Shown here: one piece after another, positions 33,697 to 42,705 of the stretch
How the letters are laid out: the number at the start of each line of letters is the position of its first letter
Numbering within the stretch: the first letter of the stretch is position 1
Source: Alphaproteobacteria bacterium
GTDB taxonomy: Bacteria > Pseudomonadota > Alphaproteobacteria > RF32 > CAG-239
Reading direction: 5' to 3'
NCBI GenBank assembly: GCA_017470165.1
Contig: JAFUEX010000004.1
Span: 1 to 60,716 of the forward strand
DNA length: 60,716 nt
Position numbers and translations under genes: made by a program
The notes under the pieces: model-generated
Database searches by the model: none
Seen by the model: the letters and a program-made list of their open reading frames with translations, nothing else
Told to the model about the DNA's origin: nothing

Positions 33697-35277
33697 ATGG
33701 AAAATACCATCATCTTAAATTCCGGCCAAAAAATTGACGTTTTGTTTCAGGATAATGTTACGCTGGACATTGATTGTGCTCTGCGCTACATCAAATCCGG
33801 CGAGGCCGAAATCAATACCTACGTCAACAACGTGGCCAAACAAAAATTGGACAAGGTGATTGACACCGCCAAAGAAGATATGGCCGCGGCAATATCCCAA
33901 GGCATAGAAGATGCTGCCGCTCTGGCCGATACCCGAGCGACTATTGCCGTCAATAATTCAATCACCGGCGCCATATCCGCCATCAGCGATTATGTCAGCG
34001 CCAATATCACCCCGCAGCTGGACACCGCCGCCGCGGATTTTGTTGCGGATGCCGCCCTCAAACAGGTTGCAGTGGATGCCTCCAAGAATGCGGCGGCCGC
34101 TTCGGCTGTAGCTGCCGCAAGCTCAGCCTCCGATGCTCTTGATTCGGCCGTTGCTTCGGCATCTTCGGCTTCCGAGGCTCTTAATTCTGCCACCGCGGCT
34201 TCAAGTTCGGCGTCTGCCGCTCAAGAGGCTTTGGCCAAGCTCAACAACGGTTGGAACTTGTTTGATGCTAAGTTTGCCGACCATCGCCTGCAACATATTT
34301 CGTGGCTGCCGGCCGATGATTTTGCTTGGCATTCCGGCGCAGTTTATGCTGATGCCTATCATCATTTATCAGACGAGCTTGCCGATGCGGCAGCCGCTTC
34401 GGAGACTATTGCCGGCATCACGGTCGATTATTGGCGCGCTGCCGATGGTCACAAAATCGTCTTGGCCGAAAATGCCGACACTGTTGCTGCGATATTTGCC
34501 GCCACCGGCGTTGCTTGGTACTATATTTTGGATACCAATGCCGAGCGTTTTAAGCTGCCGCGCACGCGTTACGGTATCAACGGCCTTAGAGACGCGGTGG
34601 GTGATTTTGTTCCGGAAAGCCTGCCCAATATTACCGGACAATATCCACCGTCATTGCTGTGTTCCATCAATGCCGAGGTTTCGGCCACCGGCGCCCTTAC
34701 TGCGCTCAGCTGCGGCCAGTGGTCCACCGATGCCAAATCCGGCAGCGGCGACCATGCCTATACCTTGGGGATTGATGCCTCGCTTTCCTCACCGGCTTAT
34801 CAGGATGATGCTGCCGTCCAGCCGCGTTCCACCCAGATGCGACTTTATTTTTATGTCGGCAGTGCCATTCAAGATACATCACTGATTACCGCCGGCGGTG
34901 CTTTGGAAGACATTGCCGAGCTCAAGGGCGAGGTTTTGCGTTTGGCCGCAACCAAGGCTGAGGTTGACTTGTCCAATTGCACACAACCGCATATTATTGC
35001 CACCTACCGCGATGGTTATAATTTCTATCGGATGTATTCCGACGGATGGGTCGAGCAGGGCGGTTATGCCGCCACCAACAACACCGCCAATGTCACGGTC
35101 AACCTGCTTACACCATTTGCCGACACTTCTTATGCGGCGGTGGTAACTTTTGCCGGAGCTTATCGTGAGCAGGCCGCCGGAGTTGACAGCAAAACCGAAA
35201 CCAAATTCGTCGTCAAACACAATGCCAATTCCGGCCAGTTTTATTGGCGCGCTTTTGGCTTTGCCGATTTAACCTGA
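33697..35277 (+). CDS. large tail fibre protein
   Basis: 526 residues, AAAGGAG site. N-terminal anchor (~1-50), a long Ala/Ser-rich trimeric coiled coil (~60-180, e.g. SASSASEALNSATAASS), a globular domain with FKLPRTRYGINGLRDAVGDF and LPNITGQY, and a C-terminal beta domain (FVVKHNANSGQFYWRAFGFA). Probably the main host-recognition fibre. Confidence 0.8.
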   Translation: MENTIILNSGQKIDVLFQDNVTLDIDCALRYIKSGEAEINTYVNNVAKQKLDKVIDTAKEDMAAAISQGIEDAAALADTRATIAVNNSITGAISAISDYVSANITPQLDTAAADFVADAALKQVAVDASKNAAAASAVAAASSASDALDSAVASASSASEALNSATAASSSASAAQEALAKLNNGWNLFDAKFADHRLQHISWLPADDFAWHSGAVYADAYHHLSDELADAAAASETIAGITVDYWRAADGHKIVLAENADTVAAIFAATGVAWYYILDTNAERFKLPRTRYGINGLRDAVGDFVPESLPNITGQYPPSLLCSINAEVSATGALTALSCGQWSTDAKSGSGDHAYTLGIDASLSSPAYQDDAAVQPRSTQMRLYFYVGSAIQDTSLITAGGALEDIAELKGEVLRLAATKAEVDLSNCTQPHIIATYRDGYNFYRMYSDGWVEQGGYAATNNTANVTVNLLTPFADTSYAAVVTFAGAYREQAAGVDSKTETKFVVKHNANSGQFYWRAFGFADLT

Positions 35278-35293
35278 TCCAACGGAGGAAAAT

Positions 35294-35635
35294 ATGAAAC
35301 TGATCAAACCTTATACTGCTGAGGCCTATGCCGCATTTGCCGGCCGGTGTAATGCTCAAGGCCTTGACATTGTTGATAAAACAACTTGCCTTGAGGCGAC
35401 CCCGCAAATTGCTGATTTAGCCGAGTTGCAGGCCATAGTTCGCCACCGGCGCAATCACTATCTTCAAACCACCGATTGTCGGATGCTTTCCGATTATCCC
35501 CAGACACTTGCCGAGCAGGAGGCATATCGCACCTATCGGCAATACTTAAGGGATTATACCGCCTCTCCCGATTGGTGGGAGAAAAACCCGCTTGATTTTG
35601 CCTCGTGGCAGGAGGTGTCCGATGTTCTCAAGTGA
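35294..35635 (+). CDS. tail fibre assembly-like protein
   Basis: 113 residues, GGAGG site. RHRRNHYLQTTDCRMLSDYP and EQEAYRTYRQYLRDY match the R-x-x-L-x-x-TDW...YR-x-x-LRD pattern of phage tail-assembly proteins. It follows the fibre gene directly, as assembly chaperones do. Confidence 0.65.
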   Translation: MKLIKPYTAEAYAAFAGRCNAQGLDIVDKTTCLEATPQIADLAELQAIVRHRRNHYLQTTDCRMLSDYPQTLAEQEAYRTYRQYLRDYTASPDWWEKNPLDFASWQEVSDVLK

Positions 35636-35837
35636 AATGATTGAAGACGGCAAGGTTATAGCATCCGCTGCCTTTGCGGTGGTTTTGGATGCGGCGCAAG
35701 TCTGCAACCAAGTTATCACTTTGTTTATCAGTTTGTGCACCTTGGTTTATGTGGCCGCCCGCGCCTATCAAACCATCAAAGCGCTCTATCCGGTCAAAAA
35801 AACTTCGGCCGCCAAAAGGAGAAAACGCCAATGCTAG
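35622..35837 (+). CDS. putative holin
   Basis: 71 residues; start at 35622 with GGAGGT, overlapping the previous gene. One clear membrane segment (QVITLFISLCTLVYVAARAY) and a basic tail (KKTSAAKRRKRQC). Size, charge and the adjacent endolysin support a holin; only one strong transmembrane segment is visible. Confidence 0.65.
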   Translation: MFSSEMIEDGKVIASAAFAVVLDAAQVCNQVITLFISLCTLVYVAARAYQTIKALYPVKKTSAAKRRKRQC

Positions 35838-36301
35838 ATATGCACACCATTTGTCAGCGTTTGGAGTTGCACGAAGGGCTGCGTTTGCAGCCCTATTATT
35901 GCACCAAAGGCAAACAAACCATCGGCATCGGGCGCAATCTGGATGATAACCCCATCACCGAACAAGAGCGCAAGGTCGTCGGCGATTGGTCGCATGGCAT
36001 CACCCGTTGCGGCGCGCTCTATCTTTTGCAGCACGATGTCGAAAAGGTCATCTGCGCCCTCAAACGCCGGATTAAGTTTTTCAATTCCTTGGATGATGAG
36101 CGTCAGTATGCGTTGATTGATATGGCATTTAATCTCGGCATCAAAGGGCTGATGAACTTCAAAAAAATGCTGTTTTTTATGCAGCTTAAAGATTATGGCG
36201 CTGCAGCCGCCGAATGCCTCAACAGCCGTTATGCCCGCGAGACCAAAACCCGCGCTTTGCGCATTGCCGAGTTAATACGCAGCGGAGTTTTCAAATTATG
36301 A
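35831..36301 (+). CDS. endolysin, T4-type lysozyme (GH24)
   Basis: 156 residues, AAGGAG site. Catalytic motif E15-8aa-C24-5aa-T30: HEGLRLQPYYCTKGKQTIGIG. The residue equal to Asp20 of T4 lysozyme is Cys, an accepted variant of the E/[D/C]/T triad in phage lysozymes. YALIDMAFNLGIKGLMNFKKM is the usual second lobe. No signal or SAR segment, so it depends on the holin. Confidence 0.9.
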   Translation: MLDMHTICQRLELHEGLRLQPYYCTKGKQTIGIGRNLDDNPITEQERKVVGDWSHGITRCGALYLLQHDVEKVICALKRRIKFFNSLDDERQYALIDMAFNLGIKGLMNFKKMLFFMQLKDYGAAAAECLNSRYARETKTRALRIAELIRSGVFKL

Positions 36302-36426
36302 GGCGCCTGAAAATCATTGTCTGGCTGCTGGCGGTGGCCGCAGTGGCTTTTAGCGCCTGGCACGCGCCGGAGCAAACTTATACTCTGGCGCAGGCTTTTG
36401 AACTTTTATTGGAGCAAAACCTATGA
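36298..36426 (+). CDS. small lysis-cassette membrane protein
   Basis: 42 residues; ATGA overlap on both sides. KIIVWLLAVAAVAFSAW is one membrane segment or uncleaved signal anchor. May be a second holin or antiholin. Confidence 0.55.
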   Translation: MRRLKIIVWLLAVAAVAFSAWHAPEQTYTLAQAFELLLEQNL

Positions 36427-36620
36427 TTATCAAAGTGCTAATCTATGCGCTGATAATAATTTTCAGCTATTTTTTGGGATATGCCAATTCCAAGGTCATC
36501 ACTTTGGAAAAACAAGTGGAGGTAATCAAATATGTTCACACCAAACAAAACCGGATTCTCTCGGCTCCTCATGCTGCTAAGCCTGAGTTGCTTGAGCTCA
36601 TGCGCGGCGGTTTGCTCTGA
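36423..36620 (+). CDS. inner-membrane spanin-like protein (Rz-type)
   Basis: 65 residues, ATGA overlap. N-terminal membrane anchor IKVLIYALIIIFSYFLGY then a short helix. Together with the lipoprotein gene nested in its 3' half it has the arrangement of Rz/Rz1 spanins. It is short for an i-spanin, so partial. Confidence 0.6.
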   Translation: MIIKVLIYALIIIFSYFLGYANSKVITLEKQVEVIKYVHTKQNRILSAPHAAKPELLELMRGGLL

Positions 36621-36753
36621 GGTCTGCCCGACCTATCCTGTTGCCGGACCGAAAGTAGCCGCAGCATTGGAAAAAGTAGATTCTCCCGAATTTTGGGAAT
36701 GGCTGGCGCGGATTGACAAACTGCGCCGCCAATTGGAACTATGTCAAAACTGA
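36532..36753 (+). CDS. outer-membrane spanin lipoprotein (Rz1-type)
   Basis: 73 residues starting inside the i-spanin gene in another frame; GGAGGT precedes the ATG. Signal LLMLLSLSCLSSC with lipobox LSSC (Cys24). The mature part is short and Pro-containing. It would span to the i-spanin and fuse the membranes at lysis. Confidence 0.7.
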   Translation: MFTPNKTGFSRLLMLLSLSCLSSCAAVCSEVCPTYPVAGPKVAAALEKVDSPEFWEWLARIDKLRRQLELCQN

Positions 36754-36775
36754 TTTTTTATGAAAGGAAAACAAT

Positions 36776-36943
36776 ATGAATTCAGTTCATGATGATTTAT
36801 ACAAATATTTTAACGGAATGTTGCCGATAAAACGCGAAAATCCGCAAAGAGGGGAAAGTCAATGGTATTATATGATGCCCAAAAAAGGTTCTGATGAGGA
36901 TAATCCCGAATATGAGTATATCAATGTACCATCATCAAGGTAA
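36776..36943 (+). CDS. small protein (55 aa) at the prophage right end
   Basis: AAAGGA ribosome site. Soluble, acidic C terminus (GSDEDNPEYEYINVPSSR). An overlapping frame (36924-37016, starting MYHHQGNYGQN) follows, and the two may be pieces of one frameshifted gene. No family recognised. Confidence 0.45.
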   Translation: MNSVHDDLYKYFNGMLPIKRENPQRGESQWYYMMPKKGSDEDNPEYEYINVPSSR

Positions 36944-37089
36944 TTACGGACAGAATATTATCCAGCCGATAGTCGGACGTGTTATCAACGATACTTTATC
37001 GAAAATTATCAAATAATATTGTTGCAAAAATATTATTGATAAATTATTCTCAATAAGAAGTTAATGGAATAAGATACAAGTATGATGCG

Positions 37090-37445
37090 ATGAACAAATA
37101 TAAAAAAATTACAAAATTTCTGATTTATTTATTTGCATATTTTGGGTGTTGATTGCCAGAAATGCTATAGGAATTTATTCCGTTTGCGAAAAGGTAATTT
37201 TAAAATTATATCAAAGCAGCGATATCCATAGAGATTTTTTGTATATTTATCAAATGTACATCAAACTGGGATTGATTATTATAGGATGTGTTTATCTGTT
37301 CAAAACTAAGAAGTATTTTTGTTTTAAAGTAGTCAATTGCCTTTTGTTGTGTCTCTTGATTATTCAAATGATAGTTACCTACTACGTTCAGCCATATTCT
37401 CTGCCCGAGATGTTGCTGGGATATAAGTTTGTACCGATAGAATAA
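37090..37445 (+). pseudogene. frameshifted small membrane protein
   Basis: ATG at 37090 reads MNKYKKITKFLIYLFAYF and stops; shifting frame near 37146 continues through LIARNAIGIYSVCEKVIL, YIKLGLIIIGCVYLF and CLLLCLLIIQMIVTYY to 37445, giving four plausible membrane segments. The shift is next to a TTTTGGG run. No family recognised. Confidence 0.5.
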
Positions 37446-37763
37446 ATTGCAATTTGGTGATACCTGCGGAATTACTTCGTTGACTGCGCTCATTCGGCTG
37501 TTACCTCACCGGCGCACTCCCGCGTGCCTTTCGCTTGTGCTCAAACCCATCTTTATGGCTTCAAATCTCTGTTGTGACATAATCAGTAAAAAAACACCCC
37601 CGAAAAGTGACCTGTTTTGATGGTGACAATAACGCAACGGATCTCGAACTTTTGCTCTCAGAGGAATATTATACGGAAACTCTGCAGACCTATTTTAATA
37701 TTTGAAAATCGGGTCAAGACCAGAAATGAGAGGTATAATCGCTTGTAAGGAGTTGATTATACG
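37446..37763. other. non-coding gap before the IS1595 remnant
   Basis: No convincing ORF. It contains GGGTCAAGACCAG near 37712, probably in the left end of the IS1595 remnant, and a TTGTAAGGAG ribosome site for the transposase. I see no att-like repeat of the prophage left side. Confidence 0.4.
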
Positions 37764-38258
37764 ATGAAAAACAGGTATGCAAGCGGGTCTCATTTTTCAA
37801 AGAAAAAATTCAGACTGTTAGTAAAATATTTTTGTATGGAACTTACAGCAACTCAAATATCAGAGTTACTGAAAGTAAATAGAAAAACAGCAAATCTTTG
37901 GCTAGGTAAAATAAGGCAAAGGATATATGAGCTGGTAGAAGAAGAAAGAATGAGTAATGCCAAATGTGTTCAAATGGATAAAACATACTTCACAAAAGCA
38001 ATGGAATACTATCCTAAATACAAGTTTCCCTACCAAGAAATAGCGGTATTTGGCATTATAAATGAACAAAACAAAGTTTATGCTAAAATCGTTGATAAAG
38101 TCAATAAACGAGAAGTATTTTCTATTATTCAACAATGTTATGCTAAAAATGCTATCATCTATACTGATAGTGCAGTCCTTTATAAAGGGCTTAGCAAATT
38201 AGGTTACAGCAAGGCTTACAGGGCAATGATAACAAAACACTACAGTTTGGGTCTTTAA
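37764..38258 (+). pseudogene. IS1595-family transposase, C-terminally truncated
   Basis: The 164-residue frame has the family HTH (ELLKVNRKTANLWLGKIRQRI), the first catalytic region VQMDKTYF and the second IIYTDSAVLYKGLSKLGY, but then leaves the family (SKAYRAMITKHYSLGL) before the last catalytic acidic residue. Internal deletion is likely, so non-autonomous. Confidence 0.8.
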
Positions 38259-38294
38259 AATCATACGAACCGAAAATTTTTGATAAAAAAAACA

Positions 38295-38322
38295 AGAGGT
38301 TACATTAAAAAATGCAACCTCT
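38295..38322. terminator. hairpin at the IS1595 right end
   Basis: AGAGGTTACA (38295-38304) pairs with TGCAACCTCT (38313-38322) with one mismatch and an A-rich loop. It may act as a terminator or part of the IS end. Confidence 0.45.
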
Positions 38323-38336
38323 CTCCAAATTGGTGA
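38308..38336. repeat. 29-bp repeat, copy 1 (IS1595 end)
   Basis: Exact match to 58397-58425, ending CCAAATTGGTGA. Here it follows the transposase remnant, suggesting the copy at 58.4 kb is the end of another deleted element. Confidence 0.7.
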
Positions 38337-38362
38337 AGGAAACTATCAGGCTACGTAGTTTT

Positions 38363-39025
38363 CTATACTTTTTCATTAGCGTTTATATACTTGATTAAAA
38401 AATCTTGCCAATTATCCAAGTTTTGTTCTGCAAAAAATTGTTGCAAAAATTTTACCATAAATTGATGACGTTTCTCTGCTTCTTTTTTACCAACTTCTGT
38501 TTGCATAGCTCCTTTTAACAGTAATAATTTCTCAAAAAAGTGATTAATCATGTGTTTTTTATTGTTTTCAGGAGAAGGCAGTTCATTTTCATTAAATAAA
38601 GGCTGATGGCGAGAGAAACTAAAACTTAAAGCTCTGCATATACCAATAGCTCCCATAGCATCTAACTTATCTGCATCCGATAATAATTTCATTTCTAATG
38701 TCTTAAAATTAGGATTCGCACCACTTTTGGAAAAACTTATAGCATCAATTGTTTTCAAAATTGTTTTAATGGTGTTAATATCAATATTTAGACTATGCAA
38801 AAATCTTTCTGCAACCTTACCATCTGTATTCATCTTATGATCGTCTACATCATGCAATAATGCACTCATTTTACAAATAAAAATATTTGCATTTTTTTCT
38901 TCATTTAGCAATTTATTGATATTTGCATAAACGCGTTTTATATGCTCAAAATCGTGTCCGGAATTATCCCTAGAATGATATTCTTCGGCAAATTGGTACG
39001 TTTTATTTAATATATCTTCTTGCAT
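38363..39025 (-). CDS. HD-domain phosphohydrolase
   Basis: 220 residues. Metal-binding residues: H29 in GHDFEHIKRV, then ALLHDVDDHK and SDADKLDAMGAIGI. Of the YedJ/HDc-like group of small HD phosphohydrolases. Start at 39025 with AAAGGA; one nucleotide overlaps the upstream broken gene (TAATG). Likely a nucleotide or metabolite phosphatase; substrate unknown. Confidence 0.85.
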   Translation of the reverse strand: MQEDILNKTYQFAEEYHSRDNSGHDFEHIKRVYANINKLLNEEKNANIFICKMSALLHDVDDHKMNTDGKVAERFLHSLNIDINTIKTILKTIDAISFSKSGANPNFKTLEMKLLSDADKLDAMGAIGICRALSFSFSRHQPLFNENELPSPENNKKHMINHFFEKLLLLKGAMQTEVGKKEAEKRHQFMVKFLQQFFAEQNLDNWQDFLIKYINANEKV

Positions 39026-39595
39026 TATAATCCTTTCCAAATTTTACTTTTTCTTACTTGTTCAATAAATAAGTCGTTTTCATTAGCACTATCACTTTTT
39101 ATAGCTGACAAAAAATCATAAATTATTTTTCTTTCCTCTTTTTCTGATAAAACATTAACTTGTGTTTTTACGATTGAACTTTCTTTTTCTAAGCTTGAGA
39201 CGCACTTAAGCAACGCAGAAAACGTTAGATAAATGTATGGAGACAACATTTCATTACATAATTGCGGATATGCAAAATTTATTGCATTTCCCTTATTTAA
39301 AAAGTTAACTTGTTGAACCGGATATACCTCGCATCCATTTCTCTAGAGTTTCACCATTTCCACCACGAAAAAGAAAATCCTCAATTTTTCGTTTCAATAT
39401 TTCAGGAGCTGTCCGCCAAAAGGTATCAAAACATATTGTTCCGTCAAAATCTATGAATATATTTTGTTTTTTTAGAATATTTCGGGCTTCTTCAATTTTC
39501 TTAACTTCAGCAAAAGTAGATTGTTTTACAATAATTTCTTGACCATTGATATAATCTTGAGCAATTTTTCCTCTAGTTATAGAAATAACTTGCAT
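39025..39595 (-). pseudogene. frameshifted HAD-like gene
   Basis: From ATG 39595 the frame carries HAD motif I (IFIDFDGTICFDTFWR) and stops at 39305. A second frame is open from ~39345 through to 39025 (RFNKLTFLNKGNAINFAYPQ, then LSPYIYLTFSALL). One indel between 39330 and 39350 would restore a ~190-residue protein. The ATG sits next to the Nudix stop and the end overlaps the HD start, so it was part of the operon. Confidence 0.6.
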
Positions 39596-39596
39596 C

Positions 39597-40124
39597 CTAT
39601 GCTCCGTACAATCTTAAAAGTGATACAGCACCAAGGCGATTAGCATATTCTTTAGGATTTTGCATAATATTATACTGCAATGTTTCCGGCTCTACCCACG
39701 TAACTTCTGAAACTTCGCCATCCTCAAAAACAAATTTTTGATTATCATTGACTTTAATAAGAAAAATGCCTAAAAGTTCGCGGTTTTTATTTTCTTGAGA
39801 GGTGTAACGAACTTCACCTAACTTAATAACATCTTGAGGATTTATTATAAGTCCGAGTTCTTCTTTACCCTCTTTGAGAACATTATAAATTAAAATATTG
39901 TTTATATTGTCGCTCTCAACACAGTGTCCTCCAAAAGAGACATCCCATTTTCCTGCACTTCCGTCTTTTGTAGCCGCTCTGCGCTGAATAAGGACTTTCC
40001 CCTCACTATTCATAACCAAACATTGCACTGCAGAGTGAAGAATACCATGTTCATGAACATATTGTCTGTCTTGTAATCCCAGAATACTTCCGTCCTCATT
40101 CAAAACATATATTTTTTCTGACAT
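39597..40124 (-). CDS. Nudix hydrolase (IDI-like)
   Basis: 175 residues. The N terminus resembles isopentenyl-diphosphate isomerase-like Nudix proteins (HEHGILHSAVQCLVMNSEGKVLIQRRA). The Nudix box is GGHCVESDN..LKEGKEELGL, with the EE pair kept. Start at 40124 with GAGG. Operon with a lipoprotein gene upstream and HAD/HD genes downstream suggests phosphate-ester metabolism. Confidence 0.85.
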   Translation of the reverse strand: MSEKIYVLNEDGSILGLQDRQYVHEHGILHSAVQCLVMNSEGKVLIQRRAATKDGSAGKWDVSFGGHCVESDNINNILIYNVLKEGKEELGLIINPQDVIKLGEVRYTSQENKNRELLGIFLIKVNDNQKFVFEDGEVSEVTWVEPETLQYNIMQNPKEYANRLGAVSLLRLYGA

Positions 40125-40125
40125 T

Positions 40126-40338
40126 TTAACCTCGTATATTAAAGATCGTACGTTTTGTAACAAAAGCAATCTCGCTTGTCAATTCATTTTCATTTCTTTC
40201 CAAATTTGAATCTGCCGTGTTTATCATTGTTTCAAAACGTTTCATTGCCGCTTTGTGTGCTTCAATATTATTATCCGGTTGTTTTGAACAAGCTACAAGC
40301 ATTAACAAAGCACAGCATAAACTGACTAAATGTTTCAT
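40126..40338 (-). CDS. small lipoprotein
   Basis: 70 residues. Signal LVSLCCALLMLVACSKQ with lipobox LVAC; mature part is a charged helix (FETMINTADSNLERNENEL). Start MKHL at 40338. One base before the Nudix start, so one operon. Function unknown. Confidence 0.7.
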   Translation of the reverse strand: MKHLVSLCCALLMLVACSKQPDNNIEAHKAAMKRFETMINTADSNLERNENELTSEIAFVTKRTIFNIRG

Positions 40339-40449
40339 TTTAGGTCTCTTGATATTTTCTTGAAATGATATATTATCACTGAACAAAAAGCAATACAATT
40401 TGCAATTTTACTAAAGAGCATTTATTATTGCACTGAAAAGAGGTATAAA

Positions 40450-41349
40450 ATGCACGATATTTGGAATCCTTGGCACGGTTGCATAAAGAAAAGCGAAGGC
40501 TGTCAGCATTGCTATATGTATTTTTTGGACAGGCAGAGAAATGCTGACGGTTCCAAAATATATCGTGTCAAAAATAACTTTGATTATCCTTTGCACAAGA
40601 ATGCTGATGGTTCGTATAAAATAAAAAGCGGGGAGTGCTTGCGTGTGTGCTTAACTTCTGATTTCTTTTTGGAAGAAGCGGATGCGTGGCGTGATGAGGC
40701 GTGGAATATCATTAAAAAGCGTCCCGATGTCGGATTTTATTTGTTGACCAAGCGTCCGGAAAGAGTGGCAGAGCATTTACCTAAAGATTGGGGAAATGGT
40801 TGGGATAATGTATTCTTTTCCGTTACGGCGGAAAACCAAGCTCGAGCCGATGAAAGATTACGAATTTTAATGGATTTGCCTTTCAAACATAAAGGCGTAA
40901 TGACCGCACCATTTATCGGACAAATCACCCTTGAAAAATGGCTCAAAAGCGGACAGATTGAACAAGTTGTGGCAGGCGGTGAGAATTATGACGGTTCCCG
41001 TATCTTGAAATATGAATGGGTTAAATCCTTATATGACGAATGCGTGGCGGCAAACGTGATGTTTTGCTTTATAGAGACAGGAACAAAATTTGAAAAAAAC
41101 GGTAAAGTTTATACGATACCAAGCAAGCGCCTACAAAGCGAACAGGCATACAAATCCGGTTTGCAATTTGCCGGCAAGCCAATTGAATGGCAACTACACA
41201 AGCCGCAAAGCGAACTTTTTGATGACATCTGGCATGTTAAACACTGGCGCAAAAATTGTGAAACTTGCGGTTCACGACTTATTTGTAATGGTTGTTCCGA
41301 TTGTGGCGAATATGAGAAACAGGAATATTTTAATGGCAAAAATTTATGA
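40450..41349 (+). CDS. DUF5131 (phage Gp37/Gp68-like) protein
   Basis: 299 residues, GAGG site. WNPWHGCIKKSEGCQHCYMY is the DUF5131 start with a radical-SAM-like C-x7-C-x2-C cluster. LCLTSDFF-type and GFYLLTKRPER follow, then GVMTAPFIGQITLEKWL and VVAGGEN. A second Cys cluster (CETCGSRLICNGCSDC) is at the C terminus. Often phage-encoded; the reaction is not established. Confidence 0.85.
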   Translation: MHDIWNPWHGCIKKSEGCQHCYMYFLDRQRNADGSKIYRVKNNFDYPLHKNADGSYKIKSGECLRVCLTSDFFLEEADAWRDEAWNIIKKRPDVGFYLLTKRPERVAEHLPKDWGNGWDNVFFSVTAENQARADERLRILMDLPFKHKGVMTAPFIGQITLEKWLKSGQIEQVVAGGENYDGSRILKYEWVKSLYDECVAANVMFCFIETGTKFEKNGKVYTIPSKRLQSEQAYKSGLQFAGKPIEWQLHKPQSELFDDIWHVKHWRKNCETCGSRLICNGCSDCGEYEKQEYFNGKNL

Positions 41350-41381
41350 TATAACAGAAAAATGGTTAAAAGAAGAATAAA

Positions 41382-41990
41382 ATGATAAAGTTTATCAGAT
41401 TCTACGCTTTGGAAATTTATACGGTTATATCAATGCAAGCTCTTGTGATTGCAGGGATTGTCGGCGATTTATCCGTCATTCAGAAATTTGTGCTGGTTTA
41501 TATATTCTTGTTTGTTTTGCACGAATGGGAAGAAATGAGATATCCGGGCGGATTTGCTGATTTAATCGCCAAGATGATAGGAGTTGGTTTAGATGAAAAA
41601 ATGAAACGCCAAAGCCGTATTACGACAAGCATATTGCTTCTGACATTTACCATAACACCTTTGATTTTCCATCAATATCCGATAACAATTTTGCCGCTTG
41701 CATTTTTAGGCTTGTTTGAAGGCTTGGTGCATATTTTTGCAATCCGGCTGTTTAAATGTCCTGGATTTTATTCACCGGGGCTTGTAACTGCTGAAATACA
41801 AGCGATAGTAAGCATTATTTTATTTGTGTATCTAATCCGAAACAATATCGCTGCCGGTTTTGATTTTGTAATCGGTTTTGTTTGTATGGTTGTATGTTTT
41901 GTGTTGATGCAAAGAACATTAACCAAAATGGTGGGCATAAAATACAGTGACTTACCGAAGATGCTCAAAAAACAACTGGAAAAGAAATAA
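41382..41990 (+). CDS. HXXEE-domain membrane protein
   Basis: 202 residues, six likely membrane segments. LHEWEE near residue 48 is the HXXEE signature, followed by RYPGGFADLI. Family of integral membrane proteins with possible metalloprotease-like character; role unknown. 32 bp after DUF5131. Confidence 0.75.
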   Translation: MIKFIRFYALEIYTVISMQALVIAGIVGDLSVIQKFVLVYIFLFVLHEWEEMRYPGGFADLIAKMIGVGLDEKMKRQSRITTSILLLTFTITPLIFHQYPITILPLAFLGLFEGLVHIFAIRLFKCPGFYSPGLVTAEIQAIVSIILFVYLIRNNIAAGFDFVIGFVCMVVCFVLMQRTLTKMVGIKYSDLPKMLKKQLEKK

Positions 41991-42021
41991 TTTTTTTATT
42001 AATATAGCAAGAAACAATAAA

Positions 42022-42705
42022 TCATTTTTTTATCTTTCCATCTTCCATAAATAAAACTTTATCGGCAATTTGAGCTAGTTCAGGATTATGTGTTACTAAA
42101 ATAATGGTAATACCTTGTTTTCGGTTCAAATCAATCAGCAGATTTTTAATCTCTTCGGCGCGTCTGGTATCTAAATTGCCGGTCGGTTCATCGGCAATCA
42201 GAATTTTGGGATTGGTTATCAAAGCTCTAGCAATGGCAACACGCTGCATTTCTCCGCCGGAAAGCTCGCTTGGCAAATGCTCCGCACGATGATTGATGCC
42301 AAGCAAATCCATAATTTCTGCGGCTTTTTGTTCGTTTATATCGGCTTTGATGCCAAAAACTTCCGGCAACATAATATTTTCTTTGATGGACAAAGTCGGA
42401 AGTAAGAAAAATTTTTGGAAGATATAGCCGAAATACTGCCGCCGGATAAGCGTTAATTCTTTTTCAGATAAAAATAAGCCGTCTTCAAATATTTTTTTAT
42501 CATTTAACCACAATTCACCGGAAGTCGGATTATCCAAACAGCCTAATATATTAACAAGTGTTGTTTTTCCCGAACCGCTCGGTCCGACCACAGCAACAAT
42601 ATTTCCTTGTTCTACTTCAAGACTGATATTATTGACAGCTTTAACTGTTTCCGAGCCGCGTTGATAAGTCTTGCATAAATTTTTTATGGTAATAATAGCG
42701 CTCAT
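42022..42705 (-). CDS. ABC transporter ATP-binding protein (MacB/LolD type)
   Basis: 227 residues. Walker A GPSGSGKT, signature LSGGEMQR, Walker B ILIADEPTGNLD, switch His in LVTHNPE. Partner of the permease upstream (1-nt overlap). Last gene of the CsoR-headed operon. Confidence 0.93.
   Translation of the reverse strand: MSAIITIKNLCKTYQRGSETVKAVNNISLEVEQGNIVAVVGPSGSGKTTLVNILGCLDNPTSGELWLNDKKIFEDGLFLSEKELTLIRRQYFGYIFQKFFLLPTLSIKENIMLPEVFGIKADINEQKAAEIMDLLGINHRAEHLPSELSGGEMQRVAIARALITNPKILIADEPTGNLDTRRAEEIKNLLIDLNRKQGITIILVTHNPELAQIADKVLFMEDGKIKK

Noticed and set aside
35831-36301. Endolysin inactive because of D-to-C change
   Set aside because: E-8-[D/C]-5-T is an accepted active variant in T4-type phage lysozymes.
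37446-37763. Possible prophage att site
   Set aside because: No direct repeat found with the left side near 20.1-20.2 kb.
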